A DNA stretch of 64,000 bases from Clostridia bacterium (GCA_026415435.1 JAOAHC010000035.1:1-64000), one strand, 5' to 3'; positions 8,146 to 16,874 are shown, counted from the first letter of the stretch. Translations and numbers: made by a program. Notes: generated by a model from the letters alone, not told the origin.

Positions 8146-9271
8146 TATTTTAAATAAAGGTATTAAATCTATTGAAAAAATAATTACTAATATATTTTTA
8201 ACTGTATTTTCAGTATTGATGATTGTATTATTATGTTTTTTTATAAGTAACATATATATGCCACCAATATTTTTAAATTTTGGTACGAATTTTAGACAAG
8301 CAGATAATATTGATTTGAGTATATCAAAGATTGTTTTAAAATATCCTTTGTATAACTCTAAAAATTATAAGATTAATTTAGATATGGATAGGGCACAAAA
8401 CAATGAAACTGTAAAGACTAATAATGAAAATGTCGATAAAATACAAGCGCTAGATGCAATGGTGAGTTCTGAAAAACTACAAGAAATAGAAGTGATGGCT
8501 AAATCTCAGGATATAAATTTAAATATAACAGACAGTGCTGATGTTCAAAGAATCTCTTTATATAACATGAAATTATTAAATTATTCTAGTAAAAGACAAC
8601 TAGATTTTAATGCTATGTTTAGTAAGGTAATAACTTTAACTAAAAAGAGTGATAAAATTTTAATATATGATACACATACATCTGAATCTTATGCAAATAG
8701 CGACAAATATAAATTTGATTATACTGGTGTTTACAGAACTACTGATGCGAATTATAATATGCTTAAAGTAGCAGCAGAATTTCAAAAAAATTTAAGTGAG
8801 AAATCCTTTCAAGCTGTACAAGATACTACTCCACATGATTATGGAACATATACAAGTGCATATAGTAAATCTAGAATAACTGTTAAAAACCAGTTGAAAT
8901 CAATGGGAGGAGTAGGTATTTCTATTGATTTACATAGAGATGCAACTTCTGATCTTACATTTAGACCTATGGTTAAAATAAATGGAGTTGAAGTAGCTCA
9001 GTGTATGTTTGTAATAGGTGTAGGTACAGATACTTTAAATAATCCATATTGGGAAGATAATTTAAGTCTTGCGTTACAACTTCAAAAAATAGCTGATAAA
9101 GTTTATCCTGGATTATTCAGACCAATGATAATAAGAAATTCTGTATATAATCAAGATTTGAATAAATTCTCAATATTAATTGAAGTAGGAGCTACAGGAA
9201 ATACAATTGATGAGACATTACTTGCAACAAGGTGCTTGACAAATGTATTAAATATATTGTATAAGAATTAG
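8129..9271 (+). CDS. spoIIP: Stage II sporulation protein P
   Basis: A 380-residue cell-wall hydrolase anchored by one N-terminal transmembrane helix (about residues 19-42). The catalytic domain carries 'ILIYDTHTSESY' (His183), 'GVGISIDLHRDA' and 'ILIEVGATGNTIDE', matching the amidase/endopeptidase of the SpoIID-SpoIIM-SpoIIP engulfment machine, which thins septal peptidoglycan in the mother cell. Start 8129 was chosen because AAAAGGAG lies just upstream; an in-frame ATG at 8087 has no ribosome binding site. spoIID and spoIIM are not in this window. An inverted repeat spans the translation start. Confidence 0.95.
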   Translation: MKVTVAILNKGIKSIEKIITNIFLTVFSVLMIVLLCFFISNIYMPPIFLNFGTNFRQADNIDLSISKIVLKYPLYNSKNYKINLDMDRAQNNETVKTNNENVDKIQALDAMVSSEKLQEIEVMAKSQDINLNITDSADVQRISLYNMKLLNYSSKRQLDFNAMFSKVITLTKKSDKILIYDTHTSESYANSDKYKFDYTGVYRTTDANYNMLKVAAEFQKNLSEKSFQAVQDTTPHDYGTYTSAYSKSRITVKNQLKSMGGVGISIDLHRDATSDLTFRPMVKINGVEVAQCMFVIGVGTDTLNNPYWEDNLSLALQLQKIADKVYPGLFRPMIIRNSVYNQDLNKFSILIEVGATGNTIDETLLATRCLTNVLNILYKN

Positions 9272-9291
9272 TAAAAAACGGAGTGATAAAT

Positions 9292-10806
9292 TTGGAAAAA
9301 ATAAATATAATAAACGTAGTTAAAAATAAAAAAATAGGATATATGTTTTTAAAAATAATGCTTATACTTTTGGTATTAGTATATGTTATTGCAATTAGCC
9401 CAATTTCATTACAAAACGATACTTTCTTTGATATTATGTTGGGGCAAAAATATTTTAGTGGAGACTTTTATGGAATAGATAACTATTCTATTCATGAAGG
9501 TCTTACATATCAAACACATCACTTTTTATCAAGCATAATTACATATATTGTTTTTAATTTTTCACAATATTTGGGGCTTTATTTACTTGAAATAATATTA
9601 GTTTTAATTATAGCTACATTACTGTACTTCGCAAATAGAAATTTTGTAAAAAGCAAAGTACTTTCATATATATTTGTTTTTGTGCAGTTATTTGCACTTT
9701 CCCCTTTTATATCTATTAGGGCACAAATGTATAGTTATATAATATTCATACTTGAAATACTACTTGTAAAAAAATATTTAGATACTGGTAAGAGAGGACA
9801 TGCTATACTTCTAGGATTACTTCCTCTTATTTTAATAAACATACATAGTGGAGTAATTTACTATTATTTCATAATATTATTTGTATATATGTTAAATCTG
9901 CTTAAAATTAAATTTTTGAGAGTTCAAAATGATAGAGAAATTTCTAAAAAAAGACTTAAAACATTAATTATTATAGCTATAATTGGTTTTGCAATTTCTT
10001 TTATAAATATATATGGAATAAATGGTCTTACATATGGACTTAAGACATTAAGTAATTCAGTAATAAATAATAATATATCGGAATTCCAGCCATTTAATAT
10101 TAAAACAAGTATAGGTATTTGGATGTTCATATATAGCGGAGTATTTATATTATCCTTAATATTTAGTGACAGAAAAATAAAGTTACAAGAATTTTTTATG
10201 TTTTTTGGAACTTTATTCATGGGATTATGTTCAATAAGACATTTTTCACTTCTAATAATAGCTTCGATAATTCTCTTACCACATATAGAAAATGTATATT
10301 ATAAATTAAAAGAAATGTTATATAGTGGTATAATTGAGGAAGGTAAAAAAGTTATAAATATTACTATATATGCTATATGTATAGTTATATATATCATTGT
10401 TGCTTGTAATGCAAAGTTTGGTGACAATATAAGTTATGATTACGTACCGATTTCTGATTATCCAATAAGTGCAGTACAATATATTAAGGCAAATAACATA
10501 GATAGTGCAAGAATATTTAATGAATACGCTTGGGGTAGCTACTTAATGTTTAACAATATAAAAGTATTTATTGATTCGAGACTTGATTTGTATACTGCAC
10601 AGTATAATAAAGATACGACAGTTGGTAAAGATTATATGGATATGATTAGTATAAATGTAAACTATAACGAGATAGTATCAAAGTACAATATAGAATATTT
10701 TTTAATAAAAAAAGATTTCTCGCTTGCAAAAATGATGGTACTTGATGTAAAATATAAGAAAATATATGAGGATAATATAGCATGCATTATTAAAGTTGAA
10801 AAGTAA
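9292..10806 (+). CDS. Polytopic membrane protein, possible GT-C glycosyltransferase
   Basis: A 504-residue protein with about eleven hydrophobic segments and a C-terminal soluble domain of about 130 residues. The first outside loop holds 'NDTFFDIMLGQKYFSG', an acidic motif placed like the catalytic Asp of GT-C enzymes that use polyprenyl-linked sugars. The tail contains 'NEYAWGSYLMF' and 'VFIDSRLDLY', a pattern often seen in membrane glycosyltransferase-like proteins of Bacillota. The start is best read as TTG 9292, eight bases after CGGAG; a GTG at 9283 overlaps that ribosome binding site. It is 20 bases after spoIIP and 17 before pgi, so an operon is likely. GT-C activity is inference. Confidence 0.7.
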   Translation: MEKINIINVVKNKKIGYMFLKIMLILLVLVYVIAISPISLQNDTFFDIMLGQKYFSGDFYGIDNYSIHEGLTYQTHHFLSSIITYIVFNFSQYLGLYLLEIILVLIIATLLYFANRNFVKSKVLSYIFVFVQLFALSPFISIRAQMYSYIIFILEILLVKKYLDTGKRGHAILLGLLPLILINIHSGVIYYYFIILFVYMLNLLKIKFLRVQNDREISKKRLKTLIIIAIIGFAISFINIYGINGLTYGLKTLSNSVINNNISEFQPFNIKTSIGIWMFIYSGVFILSLIFSDRKIKLQEFFMFFGTLFMGLCSIRHFSLLIIASIILLPHIENVYYKLKEMLYSGIIEEGKKVINITIYAICIVIYIIVACNAKFGDNISYDYVPISDYPISAVQYIKANNIDSARIFNEYAWGSYLMFNNIKVFIDSRLDLYTAQYNKDTTVGKDYMDMISINVNYNEIVSKYNIEYFLIKKDFSLAKMMVLDVKYKKIYEDNIACIIKVEK

Positions 10807-10823
10807 TACAAGGAGGTTAATTT

Positions 10824-12149
10824 ATGCAAGGAATATCGTTAGATTTCGTAGGTTTGAAACCTTTTATTCAAGATTATGAATTAAAGCTTATGGAAAGTAG
10901 TGTTTTTGCTGCACATGATATGCTAGAAAGAAAAACTGGTGCAGGTAGAAATATGCTTGGGTGGATGGAACTGCCAAGTAGAATAAGTGAAGAAGAAATT
11001 AATAAAATAAAAGCTTGTGCATCTAAGATTAACAAGCAAGCAGATGTATTTATAGTAGTTGGGATAGGTGGATCATATTTAGGATCAAAAGCTGTAATAG
11101 ATTTATTTACAGATACATTTAATAATTTACAAAAAGAAAGTGAAAGAAAACATCCTCAAATACTATTTGCTGGAAATAATTTAAGTGGAAAATATTTAAG
11201 GAATTTAATAGAGTATATACAAGATAAAGAGGTTGCAATAAATGTTATATCAAAATCAGGGACTACAATTGAACCTGCAGTTGCTTTTAGGATTTTAAAA
11301 CTATTTTTAGAAGAAAAGTATGGTGTAGCAGGCGCAGCCGAAAGAATATATGTAACTACAGATTCAAGTAAGGGTGTACTAAAAAAAATATCGGATGCAA
11401 ATGACTATGAAACTTTTGTAATACCTGATGATGTCGGTGGTAGATATTCTGTTCTTACGCCAGTTGGTCTTTTACCTATGGCAGTAGCTGGAATTGATTT
11501 TGAGGATATACTTGATGGAGCTATGTTTGCCGCTCATGTATATAACCAAAGAAATATAGAGCATAATGAGTGCTATAAATATGCGGCATACAGAAATATA
11601 TTGCAAAAAAAAGGAAAAGAAATAGAGATCCTTGCAAGTTATGAACCTAGTTTTCAATATTTTATTGAATGGTTTAAACAATTATTTGGCGAAAGTGAAG
11701 GCAAGAATTTAAAGGGGATTTTTCCAGCAGGAGTTAATTTTACTACTGACTTACACTCTATGGGACAATTTATACAAGATGGAAAAAGAAATATATTTGA
11801 GACAGTTATAAATATAAAACTGAATAAAAGCTTTATAAAATTACCAAAAATAGCATGTGATGAAGATGGACTTAATTATTTAGCGGACAAGGAAATAGAT
11901 TATATAAATAAACAAGCTTTTTTGGGAACTCTTCAAGCACATGTTAGTGGAGAAGTACCTAATATAGTTATAAATTTAGATGAATTAAATACGTATAATA
12001 TAGGACAACTTATAATGTTTTTTGAAAAAGCTTGTGCAATAAGTGGTTATATTTCAGGTGTTAATCCATTTGATCAACCTGGCGTTGAGGCATATAAGAA
12101 AAATATGATGGATTTACTAAAAATGAATGATAGTATAAATAATTTATAA
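10824..12149 (+). CDS. pgi: Glucose-6-phosphate isomerase
   Basis: A 441-residue cytosolic enzyme that interconverts glucose-6-phosphate and fructose-6-phosphate. The SIS fold is evident: 'VVGIGGSYLGSKA' and 'VISKSGTTIEPA' bind the phosphate, 'DDVGGRYSVLTPVG' is PGI signature 1, and the Glu of 'FGESEGK' and His of 'THDLHSMGQFIQ'-like segment (FTTDLHSMGQ) are catalytic. The length is that of the short bacterial/Gram-positive PGI clade. A full AAGGAGG ribosome binding site precedes it. It lies between a membrane protein and a traX-like gene on the same strand. Confidence 0.97.
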   Translation: MQGISLDFVGLKPFIQDYELKLMESSVFAAHDMLERKTGAGRNMLGWMELPSRISEEEINKIKACASKINKQADVFIVVGIGGSYLGSKAVIDLFTDTFNNLQKESERKHPQILFAGNNLSGKYLRNLIEYIQDKEVAINVISKSGTTIEPAVAFRILKLFLEEKYGVAGAAERIYVTTDSSKGVLKKISDANDYETFVIPDDVGGRYSVLTPVGLLPMAVAGIDFEDILDGAMFAAHVYNQRNIEHNECYKYAAYRNILQKKGKEIEILASYEPSFQYFIEWFKQLFGESEGKNLKGIFPAGVNFTTDLHSMGQFIQDGKRNIFETVINIKLNKSFIKLPKIACDEDGLNYLADKEIDYINKQAFLGTLQAHVSGEVPNIVINLDELNTYNIGQLIMFFEKACAISGYISGVNPFDQPGVEAYKKNMMDLLKMNDSINNL

Positions 12150-12165
12150 TAAATACTGGTGATAT

Positions 12166-12972
12166 ATGAAAAAAAATAGTTTGACATTAAATGAGATGAA
12201 AATTATAGCAATATTAGCCATGCTAATAGATCACATAGGATATTATTTTTATTATTCGTTGAGCGAAGAATTATATCTTGTACTAAGAATAATTGGCAGA
12301 ATATCTATGCCAATATTTGTGTTCTGCCTTATACAAGGGTATTTTCACACAAAAAATCTTAAAAACTATATATATAGATTGTTTGGACTTGCTTTAATTA
12401 CTCAAATATTTATTTTTGCTTTAGGATATATAAATAAATTGTATATCTCAGATTATTCTATTGGTGTATATAGTAGTCTAAATATAGTATTTTCCTTTGT
12501 GTTGTCTATAATATTAATATATTTATTTGATAAAATTGTTTTGTCAAGCATTACTATATTTAACAATGTAAAAAAAATAGATAAAAAAACTTATAAATAT
12601 ATAGCATCAATATTTCTTATATTAGCTATCTATTGGTTTATACCTATTGATTACAGGTATGTTGTACCAGCAATTTCAGTAGTATTTTATATAGCTCAAA
12701 AAATAAATTGTAATACTAATAATATCGATAGAAATTCAAAAAAAATATTAATATTTACATGTGTAGGAATACTTATATTTATAATTGGAGCAATGAGCAA
12801 CTACTTGAATAGCTTTTTAGTTTTATCTATGCTATTTATTTTATTATATAATGGTAAAAAAGGTAGTAACTCAAAATATTCAAGACTTGCATTTTATATA
12901 ATTTTTCCTATACAGCATGTCGTACTTTACGGATTATCTATGTTTTTATACTATCTAAACATAAGATGGTAG
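12166..12972 (+). CDS. TraX-family membrane protein
   Basis: A 268-residue protein with eight or nine hydrophobic segments that matches the TraX family (PF05857). The opening 'LNEMKIIAILAMLIDHIGY' and 'LRIIGRISMPIFVFCLIQGY' are characteristic, and the protein ends with 'FYIIFPIQHVVLYGLSMFLY'. F-plasmid TraX acetylates pilin, but most chromosomal homologues in Bacillota are of unknown function and probably modify a surface polymer. The fact that a pilin-based locus begins 2.3 kb downstream is suggestive but unproven. It begins 16 bases after pgi with a GGTGAT ribosome binding site. Confidence 0.85.
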   Translation: MKKNSLTLNEMKIIAILAMLIDHIGYYFYYSLSEELYLVLRIIGRISMPIFVFCLIQGYFHTKNLKNYIYRLFGLALITQIFIFALGYINKLYISDYSIGVYSSLNIVFSFVLSIILIYLFDKIVLSSITIFNNVKKIDKKTYKYIASIFLILAIYWFIPIDYRYVVPAISVVFYIAQKINCNTNNIDRNSKKILIFTCVGILIFIIGAMSNYLNSFLVLSMLFILLYNGKKGSNSKYSRLAFYIIFPIQHVVLYGLSMFLYYLNIRW

Positions 12973-13060
12973 TGAAACATAAAAGAAATATAAATGAAAT
13001 ATTATTATGCGAAATATAAATTAAAATAATAGTATAATGGGTAAATGTTTACATAACCCA

Positions 13061-13089
13061 TTTACAAAAATGAATTATTATGATATAAT
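13061..13089 (+). promoter_or_regulatory. Promoter of the first SSB-like gene
   Basis: TTTACA, 17 bases, then TATAAT, with TGA directly before the -10 (extended -10). Just upstream at 13038-13060 is a dyad TGGGT-aa-ATGT-tt-ACAT-a-ACCCA that could be an operator. Confidence 0.75.
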
Positions 13090-13165
13090 TAACTAACATA
13101 GTAATTTTTTCATTTTAATGTACATATGAATAGTAGTAGAAGATCCAAAGGAGGAAATATTTTTT

Positions 13166-13831
13166 ATGGAAACATTAAATCATAATAATATAGTTAAAAT
13201 AGGTGGTAGAATTGTAAGTGAGCTTGAATATAGCCATGAAATTTATGAAGAAAAATTTTATAGGTTTCACATAGAGGTTGAAAGATTAAGTGATTTAAGA
13301 GATAAACTACCAATAATAGTTTCTGAAAGATTAATAGATGTTAATAATTTTAAAGTAGGACAATTGGTATATATTGAAGGACAATTTAGATCATATAATC
13401 AATCTACTAATGGAAAGAATAAATTAGTATTATCGATATTCGTAAAAGAAATAACTTTGGATAATATTTCTGAAAATATAAAAACTTTAAATGATGCAAC
13501 ATTCGTTGGATATATATGTAAGCCACCAATATATAGAAAAACTCCTTTAGGACGTGAAATAGCAGATATTTTAGTTGCAGTTAATAGATCGTATAAAAAA
13601 TCTGATTATATTCCTTGTATTTTGTGGGGAAGAAATGCTAAGTTTTGCGAGACATTAAGTGTTGGTGCAATGGTTAGAATATCTGGAAGAATTCAAGCAA
13701 GAGGATATGAGAAAAAATATGATGATGGAACAACAAAACAAATGGTGGCTTATGAAGTATCAGCGTCAAAATTTGGTCTTGTAACAGAAAGTGATGAAGC
13801 TGAAACTGTACAAATGGATAGTGAAGAATAA
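13166..13831 (+). CDS. Two-domain OB-fold (SSB-like) protein, copy 1
   Basis: A 221-residue protein with two OB-fold-like halves. Residues about 8-100 form a divergent first domain; residues about 110-212 match single-stranded-DNA-binding proteins, with 'FVGYICKPPIYRKTPLGREIADILVAVNR', 'IPCILWGRNA' and 'VRISGRIQARGY'. The SSB hallmark of a conserved Trp in the binding strand is present (LWGRN). It lacks the acidic DDDIPF-like tail, though it ends 'VQMDSEE'. Homologues in Clostridia are annotated as SSB. It has its own promoter and a terminator, and a paralogue follows. It may protect ssDNA in repair, transformation or transfer; that is not shown here. Confidence 0.82.
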   Translation: METLNHNNIVKIGGRIVSELEYSHEIYEEKFYRFHIEVERLSDLRDKLPIIVSERLIDVNNFKVGQLVYIEGQFRSYNQSTNGKNKLVLSIFVKEITLDNISENIKTLNDATFVGYICKPPIYRKTPLGREIADILVAVNRSYKKSDYIPCILWGRNAKFCETLSVGAMVRISGRIQARGYEKKYDDGTTKQMVAYEVSASKFGLVTESDEAETVQMDSEE

Positions 13832-13838
13832 TATATTT

Positions 13839-13887
13839 AAAATAGAGAAAGAATAGATGGTTAAAACAGTATTCTTTCTCTATTTTA
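13839..13887 (+). terminator. Terminator between the two SSB-like genes
   Basis: A perfect 17-bp stem (13839-13855 with 13870-13886) with a T-rich 3' end lies just after the first SSB-like gene. Its 3' edge abuts the promoter of the second copy. Confidence 0.85.
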
Positions 13888-13911
13888 TTGATTTGACATG
13901 TATGATATAAT
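13883..13911 (+). promoter_or_regulatory. Extended -10 promoter of the second SSB-like gene
   Basis: TATGATATAAT gives a TGn-extended -10 (TATAAT at 13906-13911), matching the promoter of copy 1 in this block. The -35 (TTTTAT at 13883) is weak and lies inside the preceding terminator. A TTGACA at 13893 is badly spaced for this -10. Confidence 0.5.
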
Positions 13912-13966
13912 TTATGTAAAAATATTTGTAATTGAAATAATTATTTTAAACAAAGGAGGTTTTATT

Positions 13967-14581
13967 ATGATTGATATTAGACATACTAGAATGAATAACG
14001 TTAATGTTGATGGAACAATTTTAAGCAACTTAGAAGAGATAAAAACTAATATGGATGGAACCTTTTATACTTTTTCTATAGGTGCAAATAGGATGAGTGA
14101 TACAAGTGACGTACTTCGGATAATAATAGCAAAAGAAACTCTCGATAGTGTCGGGTATTTAAATTCAGGCCTTGTGCATATTTTCGGTAAATTAAAGTAT
14201 TTTATAAAAAATAAAGATTGTGCTCATGCAAGTGGATTGTATATTCTTGCAAGTGAAGTTTTAAAGATAGATTCTTATGGAAAATCATACTTAAATGAAG
14301 TAAATGTTAAAGGTTTTATATTAAAAAAACCAGTATTGAGAAAAACACCTTTTGGTAGAATTATTTGTGACATTCTTATAAAAACTGAAGACTTTCAGAT
14401 TGTACCATGCATTGTTTGGGGAAGAAATGCAAACTACATTTCGGATTTGACCATAAAAACAAAAGTTGAGATATGCGGGAGGATGCAGTCAAGAGAATAC
14501 CAAAAATTATTGGATAATGGAGAAATTATTACTAATACCACATATGAGATTTCTGCAAATAAAATTAGATTAATTCATTAA
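13967..14581 (+). CDS. Two-domain OB-fold (SSB-like) protein, copy 2
   Basis: A 204-residue paralogue of the preceding gene. Its second half carries the same blocks: 'VKGFILKKPVLRKTPFGRIICDIL', 'VPCIVWGRNA' and 'VEICGRMQSREY'. The first half is an independent, more divergent OB-like domain. The start is set at 13967, after AAAGGAGG; an in-frame ATG at 13898 lies inside the promoter. It lacks the short acidic tail of copy 1. Tandem copies with separate promoters suggest different expression conditions. The role in ssDNA binding is inferred from the family. Confidence 0.8.
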   Translation: MIDIRHTRMNNVNVDGTILSNLEEIKTNMDGTFYTFSIGANRMSDTSDVLRIIIAKETLDSVGYLNSGLVHIFGKLKYFIKNKDCAHASGLYILASEVLKIDSYGKSYLNEVNVKGFILKKPVLRKTPFGRIICDILIKTEDFQIVPCIVWGRNANYISDLTIKTKVEICGRMQSREYQKLLDNGEIITNTTYEISANKIRLIH

Positions 14582-14583
14582 CA

Positions 14584-14620
14584 AAAAATACTACTGTATT
14601 AAATATACAGTAGTATTTTT
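14584..14620. terminator. Bidirectional terminator
   Basis: A perfect 16-bp stem (14584-14599 with 14605-14620), with A-run and T-run ends, sits between the convergent SSB-like copy 2 and the M23 peptidase gene. Confidence 0.9.
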
Positions 14621-14624
14621 ATGC

Positions 14625-15134
14625 CTATATATTCTTTAAGTTTACTTCAAATGGATCTATATGTTTTCCTAAATTATTAAATATACTGAAATGAAGATGC
14701 GGGCCAGTTGTAACACCGTTTAAAATATTATTGGATAACATTTTTGGTCCAACGAAACCAATTAGTTGTTTGGCATAAATATAATCTCCATTTTTTACTA
14801 CGAAATTCTCGGATAAATGTCCATATAGAGACTTGTATCCGTTGTTGTGTAAAATTATAATACAATTACCGTATGAAGTATTAAAACCACCGTATACTAC
14901 CACTCCTGAATTAGATGCAAAAACACTTGTACCTTCTTTTAACGGAAAGTCTATTCCATTATGAAAATTAGTTTTACCTAATAAATCCCTATAACCAAAA
15001 TAGGAAGAAACAGTTTTGTTTTCTTTAACTGGATAATACCAGTCAAAAAGAGAGTTGGTTGATGAAAAGAGCAATGAAAAAATGAAAGAAGAAATGATTA
15101 GAGAAAAAGAAAATTTTTTGAACAAAAATATCAC
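14625..15134 (-). CDS. Secreted or membrane-anchored M23 metallopeptidase
   Basis: A 169-residue protein with an N-terminal hydrophobic segment (residues about 8-25, signal or anchor) and a LytM/M23 domain. Zinc ligands are visible in 'NFHNGIDFPL' (HxxxD) and 'GPHLHFSIF' (HxH), and 'KSLYGHLSE' matches the family. M23 enzymes cut peptidoglycan cross-bridges; degenerate forms such as SpoIIQ are structural, but here the ligands are intact. The start is uncertain: GTG 15134 has no ribosome binding site, whereas TTG 15125 has GGTGA five bases before it. It is divergent from the type IV-like locus and could help that machine cross the wall. Confidence 0.85.
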   Translation of the reverse strand: MIFLFKKFSFSLIISSFIFSLLFSSTNSLFDWYYPVKENKTVSSYFGYRDLLGKTNFHNGIDFPLKEGTSVFASNSGVVVYGGFNTSYGNCIIILHNNGYKSLYGHLSENFVVKNGDYIYAKQLIGFVGPKMLSNNILNGVTTGPHLHFSIFNNLGKHIDPFEVNLKNI

Positions 15135-15275
15135 CGTACTTAGTATAACTTAGAGTTTACTAAAAGTAAAGCTAATTTCATCGACAAAAAATGTAAGGAC
15201 TATATGGAATAAGATCTTGTAAATGGGAAAAAACATATACAAATAACAAAAAAATATAAAAAAATAAAAAAAGTA

Positions 15276-15303
15276 TTGCTTTTTTATTTTTATTTGATAT
15301 AAT
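15276..15303 (+). promoter_or_regulatory. Promoter of the type IV secretion-like locus
   Basis: TTGCTT, 16 bases, then TATAAT with an upstream TG (TTTGATATAAT), 29 bases before the first pilin gene. An AAGGAGG follows directly before the start codon. Confidence 0.7.
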
Positions 15304-15332
15304 TTAATTATATAACATTAAGGAGGAAAATT

Positions 15333-15689
15333 ATGAAAAAAGTAATGAAAATGTTAGTTAAAATACTACCTGTATTTATAGTTGCAGTTTTAATTATAGG
15401 AAATGTTTATGGTATAAGTGCAAACTTACCAAATACCATTGGTGGAAACGAAGTAACTGAGGTAACTAATTTGGTGGGTACAATATGGAAAACACTATCT
15501 GTAGTTATACAAATAGCAGCGATAGCAGCAATAGTAATAGCAGGTTTAAGATACATGTTTGCTTCTGCGGATACTAAAGCTGATATAAAACAACAAACTA
15601 TTATATTAGTTGTTGGTGCTGCGCTAGTATTTGCAGCTGTACCGATTGCACAATTAATATCTAATGCTTCAAAAAATATATTTAAATAA
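15333..15689 (+). CDS. VirB2-like pilin, copy 1
   Basis: A 118-residue small membrane protein of the TrbC/VirB2 (T4SS pilin) kind. It has an N-terminal signal sequence (residues about 8-28), a short outside segment, and two hydrophobic helices (about 55-72 and 86-106) joined by the charged loop 'ASADTKADIKQQ'. The block 'IVIAGLRYMFASAD' recurs in the next gene. VirB2-type pilins stack into a conjugative pilus or line a transfer channel. It is first in the locus, under its own promoter and followed 30 bases later by a paralogue. Confidence 0.85.
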   Translation: MKKVMKMLVKILPVFIVAVLIIGNVYGISANLPNTIGGNEVTEVTNLVGTIWKTLSVVIQIAAIAAIVIAGLRYMFASADTKADIKQQTIILVVGAALVFAAVPIAQLISNASKNIFK

Positions 15690-15719
15690 AATATACTTTT
15701 AGATTAGAAGGAAAATATA

Positions 15720-16100
15720 ATGAAATGTTATATAAAAAAAAATAGTTTGATAAAAATATTAACTATATTTGTTATAGTTCTATACATGTTTAATTTTGCT
15801 TTGGCTACTGGACTTGGTAATGGATTTGATCCAAATCTAGTGCCTAATAAAGAAGCTATAAATGGTAATATTGAAGGTATTACATTTAAAATATGGAATA
15901 CAATTACATTTATCGTTCAAATATTAGCAATTGCGTCTATAGTTATTGCAGGTGTGAGATATATGTTTGCTTCTGCTGACAAAAAAGCAGATTTAAAACA
16001 AGGTATTATGCCAATAATAATAGGTGGCGCACTGGTATTTGCAGCATCATCGATAGCAAAGTTTGTAATGGATGCATCTGCGCAGGCAGGAATAAAATAG
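15720..16100 (+). CDS. VirB2-like pilin, copy 2
   Basis: A 126-residue paralogue of the previous gene. It has a signal sequence (residues about 10-29), a mature N-terminal segment with 'GNGFDPNLVPNKEA', and two hydrophobic helices around the loop 'ASADKKADLKQG'. 'IVIAGVRYMFASADKKADL' is nearly identical to copy 1. Two similar pilins could form a mixed pilus or serve as alternative subunits. A terminator 11 bases after the stop separates the pilins from the rest of the locus, which would favour high pilin output. Confidence 0.85.
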   Translation: MKCYIKKNSLIKILTIFVIVLYMFNFALATGLGNGFDPNLVPNKEAINGNIEGITFKIWNTITFIVQILAIASIVIAGVRYMFASADKKADLKQGIMPIIIGGALVFAASSIAKFVMDASAQAGIK

Positions 16101-16110
16101 ATAATCAAAG

Positions 16111-16138
16111 AGAAGTCGTAATTTAAGCGACTTCTTTT
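16111..16138 (+). terminator. Internal terminator after the pilin genes
   Basis: An 8-bp GC-containing stem (16111-16118 with 16128-16135), a nine-base loop and a T run directly follow pilin copy 2. Read-through would be needed to reach the rest of the locus from the first promoter. Confidence 0.75.
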
Positions 16139-16205
16139 CTTATATTACAAAAATATTAAATTTGTGTTACAATTTTAATATTGAGAAAAATAATTCAAAA
16201 ATATA

Positions 16206-16233
16206 TGGACATTTTCGCCAAAAATGATATAAT
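16206..16233 (+). promoter_or_regulatory. Second promoter of the type IV-like locus
   Basis: TGGACA, 16 bases, then TATAAT in the same TGATATAAT context as other promoters here. It lies between the internal terminator and the double-pilin gene, with GGTGAGGA as ribosome binding site. Confidence 0.6.
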
Positions 16234-16259
16234 ATTAGTGAGAAAATGGTGAGGAATAT

Positions 16260-16874
16260 ATGAAGAAAAATTTTAACAAAATATTAATTGTTTTTATTAC
16301 TTTAATTTTTATTTTTAACATTGGAATAGTTAACGCAACAGATTTTTGGGGAGGAGCATCAGACTGGTTTAAAGGCGGTAGTATAACTGATATACCTAAG
16401 TCTGCACAAGAAGTTATAAAGACTATTGAAGAGATGTTAAATGTTATTGGAACATCACTTTTTGTTATAGTTACTGTGTTTTTAGGAATAAAGTATATGT
16501 ATGGAAGTATAGAATCTAAGTCTGAAGTAAAAGAGAGTTTATTAACTCTAGTTGTAGCTGCATTTTTCTTTTTTGGTTGGACATCCTTAAGAAATCTTCT
16601 ATATCCAGGTAATGTTTTCATACTTACTGAAAATTTAAATACTTACCAGAGTGTAGTTACTAGAATATTTTCTATTTCTATGTTTATAGCTAACTTTTTA
16701 GCTGTAGCAGCTATAATTTATGTTGGTTTAAAATATATGCTTTCAGGTGCATCTGGTAAAGCTGATATGAAAGCAAAATCTGGTCAGTTTTTAATTGGAA
16801 TTGTGTTAGCCTTTGCATCAATTAACTTTTTATCATATTTGTCAAAGGTTATAAATGCAGTTTTACAACAATAA
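16260..16874 (+). CDS. Double pilin-like membrane protein
   Basis: A 204-residue protein with a signal sequence (about 5-27) and two tandem VirB2-like units, each a helix pair around a charged loop. Unit 1 (about 55-115) has 'LGIKYMYGSIESKSEVKES'; unit 2 (about 125-200) has 'VGLKYMLSGASGKADMKAK'. Both align with the pilin core 'AGLRYMFASADTKADIKQQ'. The spacer holds 'RNLLYPGNVFIL'. A fused pilin dimer could be a pilus-base, capping or channel subunit rather than a filament subunit. I know of no named family with this layout; the assignment rests on internal sequence likeness. Confidence 0.75.
   Translation: MKKNFNKILIVFITLIFIFNIGIVNATDFWGGASDWFKGGSITDIPKSAQEVIKTIEEMLNVIGTSLFVIVTVFLGIKYMYGSIESKSEVKESLLTLVVAAFFFFGWTSLRNLLYPGNVFILTENLNTYQSVVTRIFSISMFIANFLAVAAIIYVGLKYMLSGASGKADMKAKSGQFLIGIVLAFASINFLSYLSKVINAVLQQ

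Noticed and set aside
16235..16621. 128-residue minus-strand reading frame over the double-pilin gene
   Set aside because: It runs antisense to the supported signal peptide and first pilin-like unit and has no start signals.
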